NCBI GenBank assembly: GCA_038373865.1
Contig: JAXGGA010005811.1
Coordinates: forward strand, 1 to 64,000
Direction: 5' to 3'
From: Uloborus plumipes
Lineage: Eukaryota > Arthropoda > Arachnida > Araneae > Uloboridae
DNA: 64,000 bases
Made by a program: the position numbers and the translations under genes. Within the stretch, counting starts at the first letter, position 1. The number at the start of each line of letters is the position of its first letter. This document shows positions 15,501 to 25,830 of the stretch, piece by piece. The notes below the pieces were generated by a model. It saw only the letters and a list, made by a program, of their open reading frames with translations. It was not told the DNA's origin and did no database searches.

Positions 15501-17374
15501 GAAAGCTAACTTTGATAACTTTTTCTCTTCTGTCTGTAGTACATCAAAATGCTTCCAGATGTGAGAACTAGTTTTAACAAGCTGTTTGGTGAATGTCCTT
15601 ATTGCAGCAAAGTATGTTTTTGAATACTTTTGAACTATTGATTTATTTAAAATCATTTTTCTAAGGTTTTCTTTCTAAAAGTTTTGACACTATCCGTTTT
15701 TTGTAAATGTTTTTAAAGTCTTTTATAGTTGATGTGACTTTTTACCTATTCTAATATTTTACTCTATATTATAGTTTATTTTATTAATGCAGTTCAATTG
15801 TGCAAATTGCTGTAATTTAAGAAACCACAGTAAAAATGAAACACGTTTATTACAAAATTAACGTTTAATACAAAAATATGAAAAGTTTAAAAAAAAATGG
15901 AAAATTGAAATTGTTTATTGATATGTTTCATCATATAGTGCTTGTTTATAATGCTTCATATAATGCTTGTTATGCGTGAAAACGTACCATGTTTCGCCAA
16001 AAATAAGACCGTGTCTTGTATTAATTTTTGTTGAAAAAAAGATGCACTAGGTTTTTTTTGCACAATAATTGATATTTGTTCTTGCTCTAAACACATTTAT
16101 TTGCGTTTATAACTTTCAGAAACAAATTTATTCAAATTTGAGTGATTTTTATTCAAGTTAAGTTACTTTATTCTCCTTCAATAAACATCCAAAAATGAAC
16201 AAAATCATTAATACAACCTTGTCTTCAAGTACAAATCCTTGGTGGGTCAAGACCTCTCATTAAAGCCCCCCAATCTCTGTTTTGAAGCTTTATATAGTAA
16301 ATGAAGATGATCAGAACTTCTATTTGTGTATGAATTTCACTTACCTCTCCCCTTTCATTTTTTCTGTATTCATATTGTTATATAATCCCATACAAGATCA
16401 ATATCTTTATTCAACCTTACATGTCTTTGTCTTCTAAAATAAAGTAAACTCAAAACATTTGTTTACATCGCAATATATGTTTTAAATACTTAATATTCTA
16501 AATGTTATAAATACATTCGTGTTTAAAGTTTAATAAAGTGCAAATCTACAAATTGTGCATTAGGGTGGGCCGAAAATAACTTTTTTTTTTAATTTTCGAT
16601 GATGGGTATTGCAAAAAAGGTGCACCGAAAAAATTTTTAATTTTCGGTCAAATTCTTGATTTGCCGCAATCGCATTAAAATTTGGAAAAAAGGCAGTTTT
16701 TTGAGATTTTTAGGAAATTATTTTATAAAATTCTTTAGCGCCTAACATCTAAAAATGCAGCATATATGGCATGCAATGCAATTATTTTAAGACAAACGCC
16801 CCAAAAACACCATTTTAACGTTTTGACAAAATCTATTAAAAAGGTATAAAAGAAGCAGGAACTTGCCAAATCTTCTATGCATTTGTTTGAAAGGAAGGAA
16901 TTATACCAAAACTTCAAAGTTTTTATCGGATTTCTATGCCCCCTAATGGCCTTTTTTCCTGCCCTACCCGTTATTGAAAATAGAAGAAATTTTTTTTTAA
17001 TAACTTGCTAAAAATCTCGAAAAAACTATATTTTTTCAAAACTTCAACATGTTTGTCACAGATCAAGAAATTGACCAAAAAATTTCAAACTTTTTCTGTG
17101 CACTTTGCTTGCGCAATGGCAGCTTTTCCGCAATACCCATTATCAAAACTTCTAAAAAATGTCATTTTTGGCCCACCCTATTGTGCATACAATGCTGTGA
17201 AACAATCTTGAAATTTAGCAGATGTTCCAATAATAACTAGTCAGATTCAAATATTAAATAAAAGTTTATTGTACATAATTCATTTTGTGCATTAGGAGTT
17301 CACTAAAATTTTATTTTAATGCTTGATTGAATGGATTTCTTTTCTTACAGCCACTTTGGTGTACTGTTCCGTGA
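502..17374 (+). CDS. FANCL: FANCL, E3 ubiquitin-protein ligase of the Fanconi anaemia pathway (3' eleven exons)
   Basis: Spliced exons read from GT/AG junctions: 502-558, 3667-3764, 4050-4146, 4980-5045, 7067-7220, 10746-10829, 13040-13085, 14566-14647, 15335-15451, 15540-15611, 17351-17374 (stop TGA 17372-17374). All phases agree, giving 298 codons plus stop. The protein is the RING E3 that monoubiquitinates FANCD2/FANCI in crosslink repair. Residues 19-227 read as the UBC-RWD domain, with the family landmarks GWDK, TWVLEPE and IHLW. Residues 229-291 hold the RING: MECGICYSYHLGD, CDNSSC, FHHSC and GECPYCSK supply all eight zinc ligands (seven Cys, one His). The human protein has about 375 residues, so roughly 75-80 N-terminal residues (ELF domain) must be encoded left of the window. 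The tail ends PLWCTVP, a few residues shorter than the vertebrate form. Identification is very secure; individual boundaries are inferred from splice sites and homology recalled by eye. Confidence 0.95.
1222..3448 (+). mobile_element. hAT-like MITE (family B) split by a family A insertion
   Basis: The left terminus CAGGGGTGCCCACAGG and the right terminus GGGCACTCCTG are flanked by an exact 8 bp duplication GTAGGAAG (1214-1221 and 3449-3456). That duplication length and the CAG...CTG ends fit hAT superfamily insertion. The left part is 1222-1543 and the right part 3227-3448. Between them lies a 1.7 kb family A element. No transposase is encoded. The element lies in the FANCL intron between exons 502-558 and 3667-3764. 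An uninterrupted copy is at 51920-52417. Confidence 0.85.
1544..3226 (+). mobile_element. Family A repeat, full copy 1 (CTAGCGG...TTAGTAG class)
   Basis: It begins CTAGCGGTACCCGCACGG and ends in a (CAGA)n-like tract, CCCACCTTCAGC and TTATTAGTAGAG. The core (about 1870-2060) is packed with TCGCCAA/TTGGCGA heptamers. It shares start, core and end with the copy at 10998-12779. Its insertion point is clean because it interrupts a recognisable hAT-like MITE. No convincing protein is encoded. The class is unknown; it could be a non-autonomous Helitron-like element or a LINE/SINE derivative. Confidence 0.75.
5476..5830 (+). repeat. Tandem duplication, period about 171 bp, in FANCL intron
   Basis: Two diverged copies sit head to tail. 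The landmark AGCCAGGC.TGCAGCAGG occurs at 5588 and 5759, each after a TTTTTCAATCTC tract and before GCATAGTAGGCAACAGCAT. Divergence of roughly 10% by eye means the duplication is not recent. No coding potential is seen. Confidence 0.7.
5883..6053. mobile_element. Short MITE, CAGG...TCATTT / AAATGA...CCTG ends (family F)
   Basis: The ends CAGGGATGTCATTTC and AAATGACGGGCCTG form imperfect inverted repeats around about 170 bp with a G-run and a C-run. Related copies or pieces occur near 14107, 52886, 60290 and 61348. It is non-coding and lies in FANCL intron 4 of the visible set. Confidence 0.6.
6400..6840 (+). pseudogene. Mariner-type transposase remnant with internal deletion
   Basis: Conceptual translation of 6400-6690 gives an HTH_48-like segment (WAEGSSAAEIHQRISRMYG, then a KFENG motif, then VPTDDLVQ) broken by in-frame stops. 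Directly after it, 6738-6830 resembles the C-terminal end of mariner transposases (FYEEAI.KLDHRSDKCFN). The catalytic middle with the DD(D/E) residues is missing. This is a dead internal-deletion derivative inside the FANCL intron 5046-7066. Confidence 0.7.
7757..7833 (+). repeat. tRNA-like SINE head
   Basis: A box-A-like stretch (GATTGGAGGCTAATAAATGG) is followed about 50 bp later by a box-B-like GGTTCAAGGCCC. This is the internal pol III promoter pattern of tRNA-derived SINEs. The acceptor stem does not pair, so it is not a functional tRNA. The SINE body may reach about 8390. It lies in the FANCL intron 7221-10745. Confidence 0.45.
10408..10606. repeat. G/C-run MITE-like repeat in FANCL intron
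   Basis: The stretch is bounded by TCGGATCCAGCTTCTGG on the left and CTTCTGGATCCCCGCC on the right. It carries G-runs, a T-run and a GGGGGGTCATGACCCCCC palindrome. No target duplication could be fixed. It ends about 140 bp before the exon at 10746. Confidence 0.4.
10998..12779 (+). mobile_element. Family A repeat, full copy 2
   Basis: It starts CTAACGGTACCCGCATGG and ends CCCACCTTCAGC...TTAGTAGAGA. Order and content match copy 1, including the TTGGCGA/TCGCCAA core near 11330-11460 and a purine-rich CAGA tract near the end. It lies in the intron between FANCL exons 10746-10829 and 13040-13085. It makes up most of that intron. Confidence 0.75.
14566..15611 (+). other. FANCL: FANCL exons 8-10 of the visible set: end of UBC-RWD and RING
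   Basis: This is sub-annotation of the FANCL entry. Exon 14566-14647 encodes the end of the UBC-RWD domain (LKQVLEIEFPSPES). Exon 15335-15451 encodes six of the eight RING zinc ligands. Exon 15540-15611 encodes the last two (GECPYCSK). The RING is therefore split by an 88 bp intron, and the final seven residues sit on a separate 24 nt exon after a 1.7 kb intron. Confidence 0.9.
16561..17180. mobile_element. hAT-like MITE, TAGGGTGGGCC termini
   Basis: The terminal inverted repeats TAGGGTGGGCCGAAAA / TTTTTGGCCCACCCTA are flanked by an exact 8 bp duplication TTGTGCAT (16553-16560 and 17181-17188). Length is 620 bp with no transposase. It lies in the last FANCL intron, 170 bp upstream of the terminal exon. 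Confidence 0.9.
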
Positions 17375-17530
17375 GGGAAGGAGAGAAATCCTACTGTATA
17401 TAAAATAAAAAATAAAAAAATCAATTTGCATAGAAATTTATTTGTGTAAAGCCCAAACTATTTATATTCTTTCTGTTGTTATTTTTGAATGAAATTTACA
17501 TCAATAAAAATGTTTGATACTTGTTTACAT
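17375..17530 (+). other. FANCL 3' UTR and polyadenylation signal
   Basis: AT-rich sequence follows the FANCL stop. An AATAAA hexamer at 17503-17508 is followed by a T/GT-rich stretch, which makes it the best cleavage signal. Earlier AATAAA-like runs lie near 17400-17420. The exact 3' end cannot be fixed without transcripts. Confidence 0.55.
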
Positions 17531-18160
17531 TTTTTTAATTATTTATTTTTATTGTTATTCAATTTGGAAAGAATAAAAGTACTGTCGGGAAAAATATTTT
17601 CTAGCCATTAATGCGAAAAAGTGCTCTTGAAAGTAGAATTATCAATGTGTAAAAAGTAGCACATGAAACTAATTACACCTCCAACATTAGGAAATGAAAC
17701 TAATCATTCTGATTTGGAACAATTTAAACTCCATGTGCAGAAGAGTTTGAAACAATGATGAGAATGCAGGGTCGTAATTTTTCCGACCCACTCAAACAGG
17801 AAAATCCTCCCCACACACACAAATAAATGTTTTAGAAGTATAGGGTTGGAAAAACGTACAATATAATAACCACATTTGTATTCGGCAATAACTTTTCATT
17901 CTTCGGTTTGCTTTTTCAATGCTTTCAGTGCCGAATTAGCTAAAAAACAAGGCCAGTCAAATAGAAATTTTCACTTCTGCATGATCTTTATATAGATTTT
18001 AAACTGACTTAACAATCGTCATGTGTCTACATTATGAGAAAATAGTGATAAAATGCAGTAAAACCAGTGTGAGTGATGCAGTACTTTGGTGGTCAAATTA
18101 TAGAAGATGGTAATGAAAATAAAAGTATTTTTTGTCCTTTCTTGCATCCATTCATTTTTT
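17531..18160. other. Intergenic spacer, nothing recognised
   Basis: This is AT-rich sequence downstream of FANCL. I see no exon, RNA gene or bounded repeat. Confidence 0.5.
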
Positions 18161-18888
18161 ACTTCCTTTTACGTAGTAAAGGAAGTATTGTGATTGCGAA
18201 AAAAACCACTCAAATTTGGGTCAAATTTTTGATTTTGCTCACCCCCGAATGAGTGTTGAATCATTTTTTCGACCTGTCAGCACGTGCATAAGTACCTGCA
18301 CGTGTATACCAACATATGACCAGCCGAAAAATCATTTTCAACCACCCCTGAGTTAATTATGACGAGTTTTCTCGTGACGTCTGTATGTACGTATGTATGT
18401 GCCTATGTATGTATGTCGCATAACTCAAAAACTATATACCGTAGAAGCTTCTAGTTTGGTATGTAGGCTCTGAGGGGGGTCTAGTTGTGCACCTCCCATT
18501 GTGGTTGCATTTGAATGTTCCAAAGGGGGTGTTTCACCATTTTTTGGTTGTAAATCAGTGTTAATTTCAATGCTGACTGAAGTAATATGAATTGGCGCAA
18601 CCATTTGGCGATGTATCGCCAAGCTTGTTGGTCGCCAAGTGTTTGGCGAAAAAGAATATTTTTTGAATTTAGGTTCAATTTGGCGCTGTTGGCGATATTT
18701 TGAGAAAAATCCGCTGAATGATGCTAAAATCGGTGATATTTAGAAAATGAATCATTATAAAACATTTTTTTTGTATTGATTCGGAGCAAACTGGGGGTGT
18801 ATTGCTCACGCTAAGTCACTATTTTAACCCTAAGGCATCTATTATGAACTTGAAAAGTTAAAAAAAGTAGTGTGGGGTGTACATCAGA
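18161..18888 (-). mobile_element. Family A2 repeat, inverted copy
   Basis: On the minus strand it runs from TACACCCCACACTACTT (near 18880) to the terminal palindrome ACTTCCTTTTACG/TAGTAAAGGAAGT (18161-18186). TTGGCGA-type heptamers lie at about 18595-18700. It shares its 5' half with family A but has a different 3' half, ending in a hairpin preceded by CACAATA. Confidence 0.75.
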
Positions 18889-18900
18889 TTTTTTTTTTAA

Positions 18901-20273
18901 GAGCAAGAATCTGAGAAGCTGTCACGCCTAGCATTATGAGGTGATTCATGACCTCTCAGAATTTCTCCCAAAAATTACCAAATGTTTACTATATTATTGA
19001 AAAACCAAATCCAGATTGCTTTGCTCTAAAACTGAGTTGTTTAGTTTTTATGGACCCCTGAAGGTGAAGGTGCAGCATCAAAAATTAAGCGGATTTTCAA
19101 GACATGGAAGTTGCTGGGAGCCAAAACTCTTACCAGGAACTGTTTAACTCCAATTTTCTTTTTGTATATGGAATATAGAAGGTTGAAACTTACCAAATGA
19201 AATGTTAAATTCTGTGGTAAAGTGTTGCCGTCAGGTCAGTGAGGCCACATTTTTAACTAAAGACACAGGCCCTAAAGATCTTTTTTATCGTTTTTGAGGT
19301 CCAAAAACATGTTGTACATTTCAGTTGGCACGGCAAAAGTAATGTCGTTTGAAAGACCAGTATAAGCACTTTAAAATAATGTATGAATAACCGAGGAAAG
19401 TTCAACGTGCTTTTAGTTGCGTAAGGCCGAAATATGAAAAATGTCATATTTTACCTATATTCAAACGGTCATAACTTCCTCTGCCAATAACATACTGAAA
19501 TATTTTTTTTGCCAATGTCATACTCTATTCCTTGTCTTAACAGAACAGTTGAGTCTTTTGAGGCGAAATGCGAAATTTTTTTTACAAAAAATGCACAGGA
19601 AAAAATACATTTTTTGTAAAAAAATTTTTCACATTTCGCCTCAAAGGACTCAACTGTTCTATTAAGACAAGGAATAGAGTATGACATTGGCAAAAAAAAT
19701 ATTTCAATATGTTGTTGGCAGAGGAAGTTATGACCGTTTGAATATAGGTAAAATATGACATTTTTCATATTTCGGCCTTACGCAACTAAAAGCACGTTGA
19801 ACTTTCCTCAATTATTTATACATTATTTTAAATTGCTTACACTGGTCTTTCAAACGACACTACTTTTGCTGTGCCAACTGAAATGTACAAGATGATTTTG
19901 GACCTCAAAAACGCCAAAAAACGTCAAAAATGCCTTGTTTTGATGGCCTTCACTGACCTCACGGCAACAACCTACCACAAATTTAACATTCATTTTGTAA
20001 AGTTTCAACCTTCTATATTACATATACAAAAAGAAAATTGGAGTTCAACAGTTCCTGGTAAGAGTTTTGGTTCACAGCAACTTCCATGTCTTGAAAATCC
20101 GCTTAATGTTTGATGCCGCACCTTCACCTTTAGGGGTCCATAAAAACTAAACAACTCAACTTTAGAGCAAAACATTCTGGATTTGGTCTTTCAGTAAGAT
20201 AGTAAACATTTGGTAATTTTTTGGAAAAAATCGTCATGAATCACAGGCGTGACACTCTCTCAGATTCTTGCTC
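18901..20273. mobile_element. Foldback element I, 1.37 kb, TTAA-flanked
   Basis: Nearly the whole element is one long inverted repeat with arms of about 650 bp meeting near 19600. The outer ends GAGCAAGAATCTGAGA and TCTCAGATTCTTGCTC are each bordered by TTAA (18897-18900, 20274-20277), as in piggyBac- or Kolobok-type targeting. The arms are well matched around the centre and more diverged outward. Apparent ORFs on both strands are mirror images and not genes. Confidence 0.85.
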
Positions 20274-20734
20274 TTAAATATAGGATTTTACCTACTTTAT
20301 AACTCAGTTCATTGCTTATGATTACTTTAAGACAATAAGTAAAAATGTTATTTAAATATTTTTAGAGATTATATATCAGAATGACTTGTAAAATATCATA
20401 CAAATTTAATATTTCTGTAAATCTATCACTAGAAAAGGATTTTTATTAATGAAAAGCTACTTGATATTAACAATTTCTAAAAATCCACAACCAGTCAAAT
20501 TGGACTTAAATTCTTCGTTTTATTTTTTCTCATTTACGTTTGTAACCAGAATAATCTACTTTTCAACAAACAACTCCTTATTAAAGTTAGGCGCATTTTC
20601 TGGGACTCATAATTAGCCTAATGTATTTCGATGAAAACATAAATATCAATAAGTTTTTCTAAAATATCTGGCCGCTTATTTGAGGCATAACAGATTTAAG
20701 TTTTCATGCAATCTAATGCTTCAGCTAAGTGGTC

Positions 20735-21255
20735 AACCCCAAGGCTCAATGTGGCAAATCCCCCCCCCCCCCCAAAAAAAAAAAATCACAACCTTCTTGT
20801 GCTTTTTAATTTTTATTTTTAACCCTATTTTTTATTTTATTTATGTTTTGAATATTATAGCTACCATTTTTTTATTTATTATTATTTTTTTAATTTTTAA
20901 TTATGCGCAGAATAGAAATGTTTTTTTTTTTCTCTTCCAGACATTCCAAGCACACACGCACACACAAAATAAATAAATAATAATAATAATAATAAGATAA
21001 AATAAATAATTTAAATAAAAAAACATAATTAATGAATAATTTTTACTTAAAAAATCAGTGAATGATTTGAATTTAAAAAATAATTAATAAATAATTGCAA
21101 TAAATAATTTTTACTTAAAAAATCAGTGAATGATTTGAATTAAAAAAATAACTTATAAATAATTGAAATAAATAAGTTTTAAAAAATCCCCCCCCCCCCC
21201 CCATTTTGATGGCGCAACTTGCGCCATAATCCCCCCCCCCCTGTGGGCACCCCTG
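20735..21255 (-). mobile_element. Degraded family B hAT-like MITE, inverted
   Basis: Read on the minus strand it begins CAGGGGTGCCCACAGGG (ending at 21255) and runs through ATGGCGCAAGTTGCGCCATCA, then long A/T tracts, to GGATTTGCCACATTGAGCC. It matches 51920-52417. The distal terminus is eroded and no target duplication is visible. Confidence 0.65.
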
Positions 21256-21510
21256 CAACTTACAAAGGTTTTTTTACAATACGCCAAACCAAAGTTGATA
21301 AACATTTGTGGTCAAGATAGGGAGGTGGTGAAGTTGTAAAGATTTTCCTTCCTTACGTAAAACTGGAAAGGACTAATTTCGTTCCTAACAAAAGCGTTTA
21401 ACTGAGACAGGTAGTCAACTTTACAGGTTTTACTGCATATATTTTTTTTTTTAATTCTAAAGATTATTTCTGCAAGCTTAGTTAGCACTAAAAAGTATGA
21501 AATAAAATAA

Positions 21511-23453
21511 GTAGGGGAGAGTGGTAATGAATGGGCCATGGTGATGAATGGGCCACTAACAAAATATGAAAAAGTATTTGCATGAATTTTTTTTTGATGC
21601 CACCAATAGATGTAGCTATTTGTTCTACTAAACTCATCCAATTTTCATTCGTTTGCGCTGAGCCATTTTCAAACTAGAGTGGCATGGTCAAGAATCTGAC
21701 TGAAAAGTAAGTTTTTCTCTTTTTCGTAAAACATTTCCCAACTAAAATGTATCAAGTATTTCACTGCATGCATATGTATAAGCTAGTCTTTCCATATCTA
21801 TAAACTAATCTTAAGATGTATTTTGATGTTATCTAAATTCAATGTACTCAAAAAACCTAAATGTATTCCAAAAGTATAGGTGGGGCTGAATGGGCCACTA
21901 TGTCATGGTAATGAATGGGCCACCTAAATATTGTTTTTCTTCCTTTTCTTTGGATTTTCGCATTAATATGAAACACAACTGACTGTCATAGATAGATTAA
22001 GATTACTGTCGTCAAAATAGGTTTGTAGTAACTTCTAAATATAATTGCAGATCTATATTATATTCCTATAGTACAATAGACCTCTGGTCGCAGTGCGTGG
22101 CTTGAAAAAGCCCCCCTCTCTCCTTCATATTATATTCCTCACAGAACAATTTCATTTTCTTTCTTGGTAAACTTAAGTTAGATATTTCTTATTCCCGATG
22201 TCTAGTAAATTTTAAATCTAGTGAATTTTAACAAGTTTGAAAATGAAGATGGAGTTTTTGAAAGTGATTTTTAATATTATTTTTGAAATATATAAATTTT
22301 GTTAAATCATAGTGTGTATAATCTGTTATTTTTTTATATACAGGGTGTCCACTCCAATCATGGACCAATAGCTAATTTCTAAACCGTTAGAGATAAGCAT
22401 ATAGTTTATTTAGGAAAAAATCTCCAAATTATGAAAGGGATTCTGGGTCTATTCAATGTTTTTCAAAAAATCAAATTTTGAAAGAGTTACGAAATTTAAA
22501 TTTTTATGCAGCCCCCCAGTCCTATCAATCATGTTTAGTAAAACATTCTTGACACTGTAACGTTTAAAACTAAAAAAAAATCACTCTTCTACCACAAAAA
22601 TTGACCGAGTTATGACGTTTTGAAAAATCAAGATTTTGAAGGATTTCGCATACGATCCCTTAAGCGATTGCTCGATGACCTCATAAAATAATGCAAAATC
22701 TTGATTTTTCAAAACGTCATAACTCGGTCAATTTTTGTAGTAGAAGAGTGAGTTTTTTTTAGTTTTAAACGTTGCAGTGTCAAGAATGTTTTACTAAATA
22801 TGATTGATAGGACTGGGGGGCTATATAAAAATTTAAATTTCGCAACTCTTTCAAAATTTGATTTTTTGAAAAACATTGAATAGACCCAAAATTCCTTTCG
22901 TAATTTGGAGATTTTTTCCCAAATAAACTCTATGCTTATCTCTAACGGTTTAGAAATTAGCTATTGGTCCACGATTGGAGTGGACACCCTGTATATTTGA
23001 TGTTATTTACTTCTTACAATCTCATTATTTAGTCATTTTTCTGCTACAATTGGTATGCATCAGTTTTATTTTAATTGCATCAGTTTTGATGTTTATATAA
23101 TTTTAAATCAGTATGATTTTGTATCATCATGTCAAGTGCCACATTTATTTTATCATATTCAGCAAATAAAAGATTAAATCCACATGTTTTCATTGAATTC
23201 ATTTAGTGGCCCATTCATTACCTTCGATGGCCCATTCAACCCCATAGGTGGGGTTGAATGAGCCAAATTTCAAAATTTTTATTTTCTATTATAATTCATT
23301 ATAGACAGGTGCTAATCCAACTTTTATGACTTTTTTAGATAGCCAGATAAGTAAAGTAACTAAAACACCAATTTAAAGTTAAAACAAAGTGTTAGAAAAA
23401 ATTACAAAAATTCAAAACCAAAAAGTGGCCCATTCATTACCACTCTCCCCTAC
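21511..23453. mobile_element. GTAGGGGAGAG element (family H) with subterminal repeats
   Basis: Terminal inverted repeats are GTAGGGGAGAGTGGTAATG and CATTACCACTCTCCCCTAC. Copies of TGAATGGGCCA(C) lie near both ends: about 21528, 21545, 21889 and 21912 on the left, and as inverse or variant copies at about 23208, 23230, 23256 and 23425 on the right. It contains a nested foldback (22341-22991). No transposase is seen, so it is non-autonomous. No clear target duplication. Confidence 0.8.
22341..22991. mobile_element. Foldback element II, 651 bp, CAGGGTGTCC ends
   Basis: CAGGGTGTCCACTCC...GGAGTGGACACCCTG forms a nearly perfect inverted repeat over its whole length (arms about 300 bp, centre near 22665). 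It is bordered by TATA on both sides, compatible with TA-targeting of Tc1/mariner type. It is nested within the family H element. Confidence 0.85.
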
Positions 23454-24757
23454 ATGATTTCTTGATTACAACACTCAAAAATTGCAATTAATCTTTACAG
23501 TGGTGGCAACTCGGGAGGGGGGCGGGCAACGACGAAACGGCCCCACACTTTTTTCACAATCAAAGAACGCCCGAACGTTTTTAAAATTTAAATTTCAAAA
23601 AATAATAATAATAAAGAGACCACCTGAACCCAGTATAATCAAAGACAGCTTAAAATTGCAATTTTAAAACTTCATTTTCGAAAAATATCCGGGGAAAAGC
23701 CTCTGAACATCTGAAAATACTCTCTTTCTTTCTCCTTGCTTCAAAAGTCATCTGAAATTGGCGTTATGAAGATTTCAATTTCAATTTTTTTCTCACGAAA
23801 GGAACCCCTCTTACCCGAACATAAGAAAATATAGTATAAAATAGCGTTTATGGACTGCCATTTTTAAAAATATCCACTATTAGTTCCCCCTCCCCCTTCC
23901 CTCAAAGAGTCTTCTTCTGAAGTCAATAAAGGAAATCTAAAATTGTGTTTTCGGGACTTCACCAGTTTAAAAGATGTTTCGGAGAAAAAACTCCAACCCC
24001 CTTCTTTTCTTCTTAAATTACCCAACCCAGCGGTAGCTAAAGATAAGTTTCGCAAGCTTCAACTACTCAAAATTTCTGAGAAAGACCCACCGAACACCTT
24101 GCTTTAAGCTTGGTAAAAATGACTTAAATTTGCGTTTTTAAGACACCAATTCCATTTTTTTTTTCTTTTTTTCTCCGTGAAAAGTCCCCTTTACATCACT
24201 CAAGATAGCCTCCACAAAAAGAAATACTTTTTTTTTCTCTTTAATAAACGGTTTATTGTACACGGCATATTAAAAAACGGCCCAACTAATGCACAGCCGA
24301 TGTGGAATTCTCCCCACAGCCAGCCCCCCCCCCCCCTTTGGCCAAAACACTGTATCTCATTTGCGGGGTGGTTCCTTTTTCAGATTGGCAATCTGCCAGC
24401 GTCACGCGTTCACCAGCCTTTGCTCTTCCACCATGCAGGAAATGATGGCGCATACTGGCAGTAGGTGGCATCATCCGTTGAATTGCCAGATAACCAATAT
24501 GTGGAATACGGGTGTGTGGCTCTCTCGGGGTTTGACCGTGGACGATCGTGATGGCAACCCAGTACTTTATCCACTGAGCCAAAAAGGCGTCAATTATCTG
24601 AAGCAAACGTGGGTTATGTGCTCTCGGATATCGCAATTCGACATTGCGAAAAAAAAAAGAATGTGAAATCGAGACGTCAAAATAAAATTTATTATTATCA
24701 TTATTATTTTTTTCTAGTCTAGAAAAATCGTAATTCTTTCTAGTTCTATTTGTACAG
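23454..24757. other. Intergenic spacer with C- and T-rich low complexity
   Basis: There are pyrimidine-rich tracts and diverged segments of an apparent local repeat (similar AAAATCT...CCC phrases near 23700, 23960 and 24110). Apart from the tRNA-like unit at 24520-24592, I recognise no gene. Confidence 0.4.
24520..24592 (-). repeat. tRNA-like SINE head, minus strand
   Basis: Read on the minus strand it has TGGCTCAGTGGATAAAG (box A) and then ACGGTCAAACCCCG (box B). That is the spacing of a tRNA-derived pol III promoter. The acceptor stem is not convincing, so a SINE remnant is preferred over a tRNA gene. Confidence 0.5.
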
Positions 24758-25215
24758 CAGGGGCGGCCCTAGCAGTTCTGCCGCCCCGCACAAAACTGCA
24801 AAATGCCCCACCCTTAAAATTTGAAAAAAAAATTGCTGATAAATACGACTCAATAAATAGATGTTGTGAATTAAAAACAGTGTGACAAAATAAAATCCTA
24901 TGTTCAAGGTCGAAATTAAATCGAATATCGCCCAAGCTATTTTAGTTATAGGGCCCCTTTTGTAGTCCTAAAAACTTTGTTGTAGGCAAAACAGGCCATT
25001 TTTGTCCTTTTTTAGCCTACTTTCCCGTTAAAAATAAAAGAAAGACCAAAAAAGTATTAAAAGTAGCTTAATGCATCTAAAAAATATCGCCAAGTTCCAA
25101 AAAATATAGCCAAGTTCCAAAAAATATCGCCAAGTTAAAAAAATAAAAAGGAAAAATGAATATCGAAAAATTAAAAATTTGAAAGTAGGGTATTGAGATG
25201 GGGAATTTGTGTGTC

Positions 25216-25830
25216 GGTCTGTCGGTCGGTCGGTCGGTCTGTCGGTCTGTCTGTCCCCCCCTAATAACTTTTGAATGAACATTCCGATTTGGACGAACTT
25301 TTTTTTGTTGGAAAGATCTCGGCGAGTACAGCTCATTCCCATATTTGATTTTTTGATTTGAACAATTTTTGGTTCAACTTTGAGCCGTTCAAACAACCGG
25401 TCCCGCGATACTAACTTTTGAATGAACAGTCCGATTTGAACAAACTTTTTTTTGTTCGAAAGATCTTTTCAAGGATACTTCATTCCCGTATCTACATTTT
25501 CGATTTGAACAATTTTTCGTTCAACATTGAACCGTTCAAACAAGCTGTCACCCCTAATAACTTTTGAGTGAACAGTCCGATTTAAACAAACTTTTTTTTG
25601 TTCGAAAGATATCGGCAAGGATACTTCATTACCGTATTTAAATTTTCAATTTGAACATTTTTTCGTTCAACATTGAACCGTTCAAGCAACCTTTCCCCAC
25701 CTAATAACTTTTAAGTGAACCGTCTGAATTGAATAAACTTTTTTTTGTTCGAAAGATCTCGGAGAGACTCATTCCCATATTTCACTTTTCAATTTGAACC
25801 ATTTTTCGTTCAATGATGAACCGTTCAGAA
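25216..25830. repeat. GTCG/GTCT microsatellite followed by 147 bp tandem array (about four units)
   Basis: A GGTCGGTCTGTC tract at 25216-25256 is followed by about four units of about 147 bp. Each has AATAACTTTTGAATGAAC, CCGATTTGAACAAAC, TTTTTTTTGTTCGAAAGAT and a TTGAACCGTTCAA segment. Unit starts fall near 25265, 25412, 25559 and 25706. The units are diverged and non-coding. Confidence 0.8.

Noticed and set aside
19441..19768. Overlapping open frames on both strands
   Set aside because: They are produced by the palindrome centre of foldback element I, with repetitive low-complexity sequence.
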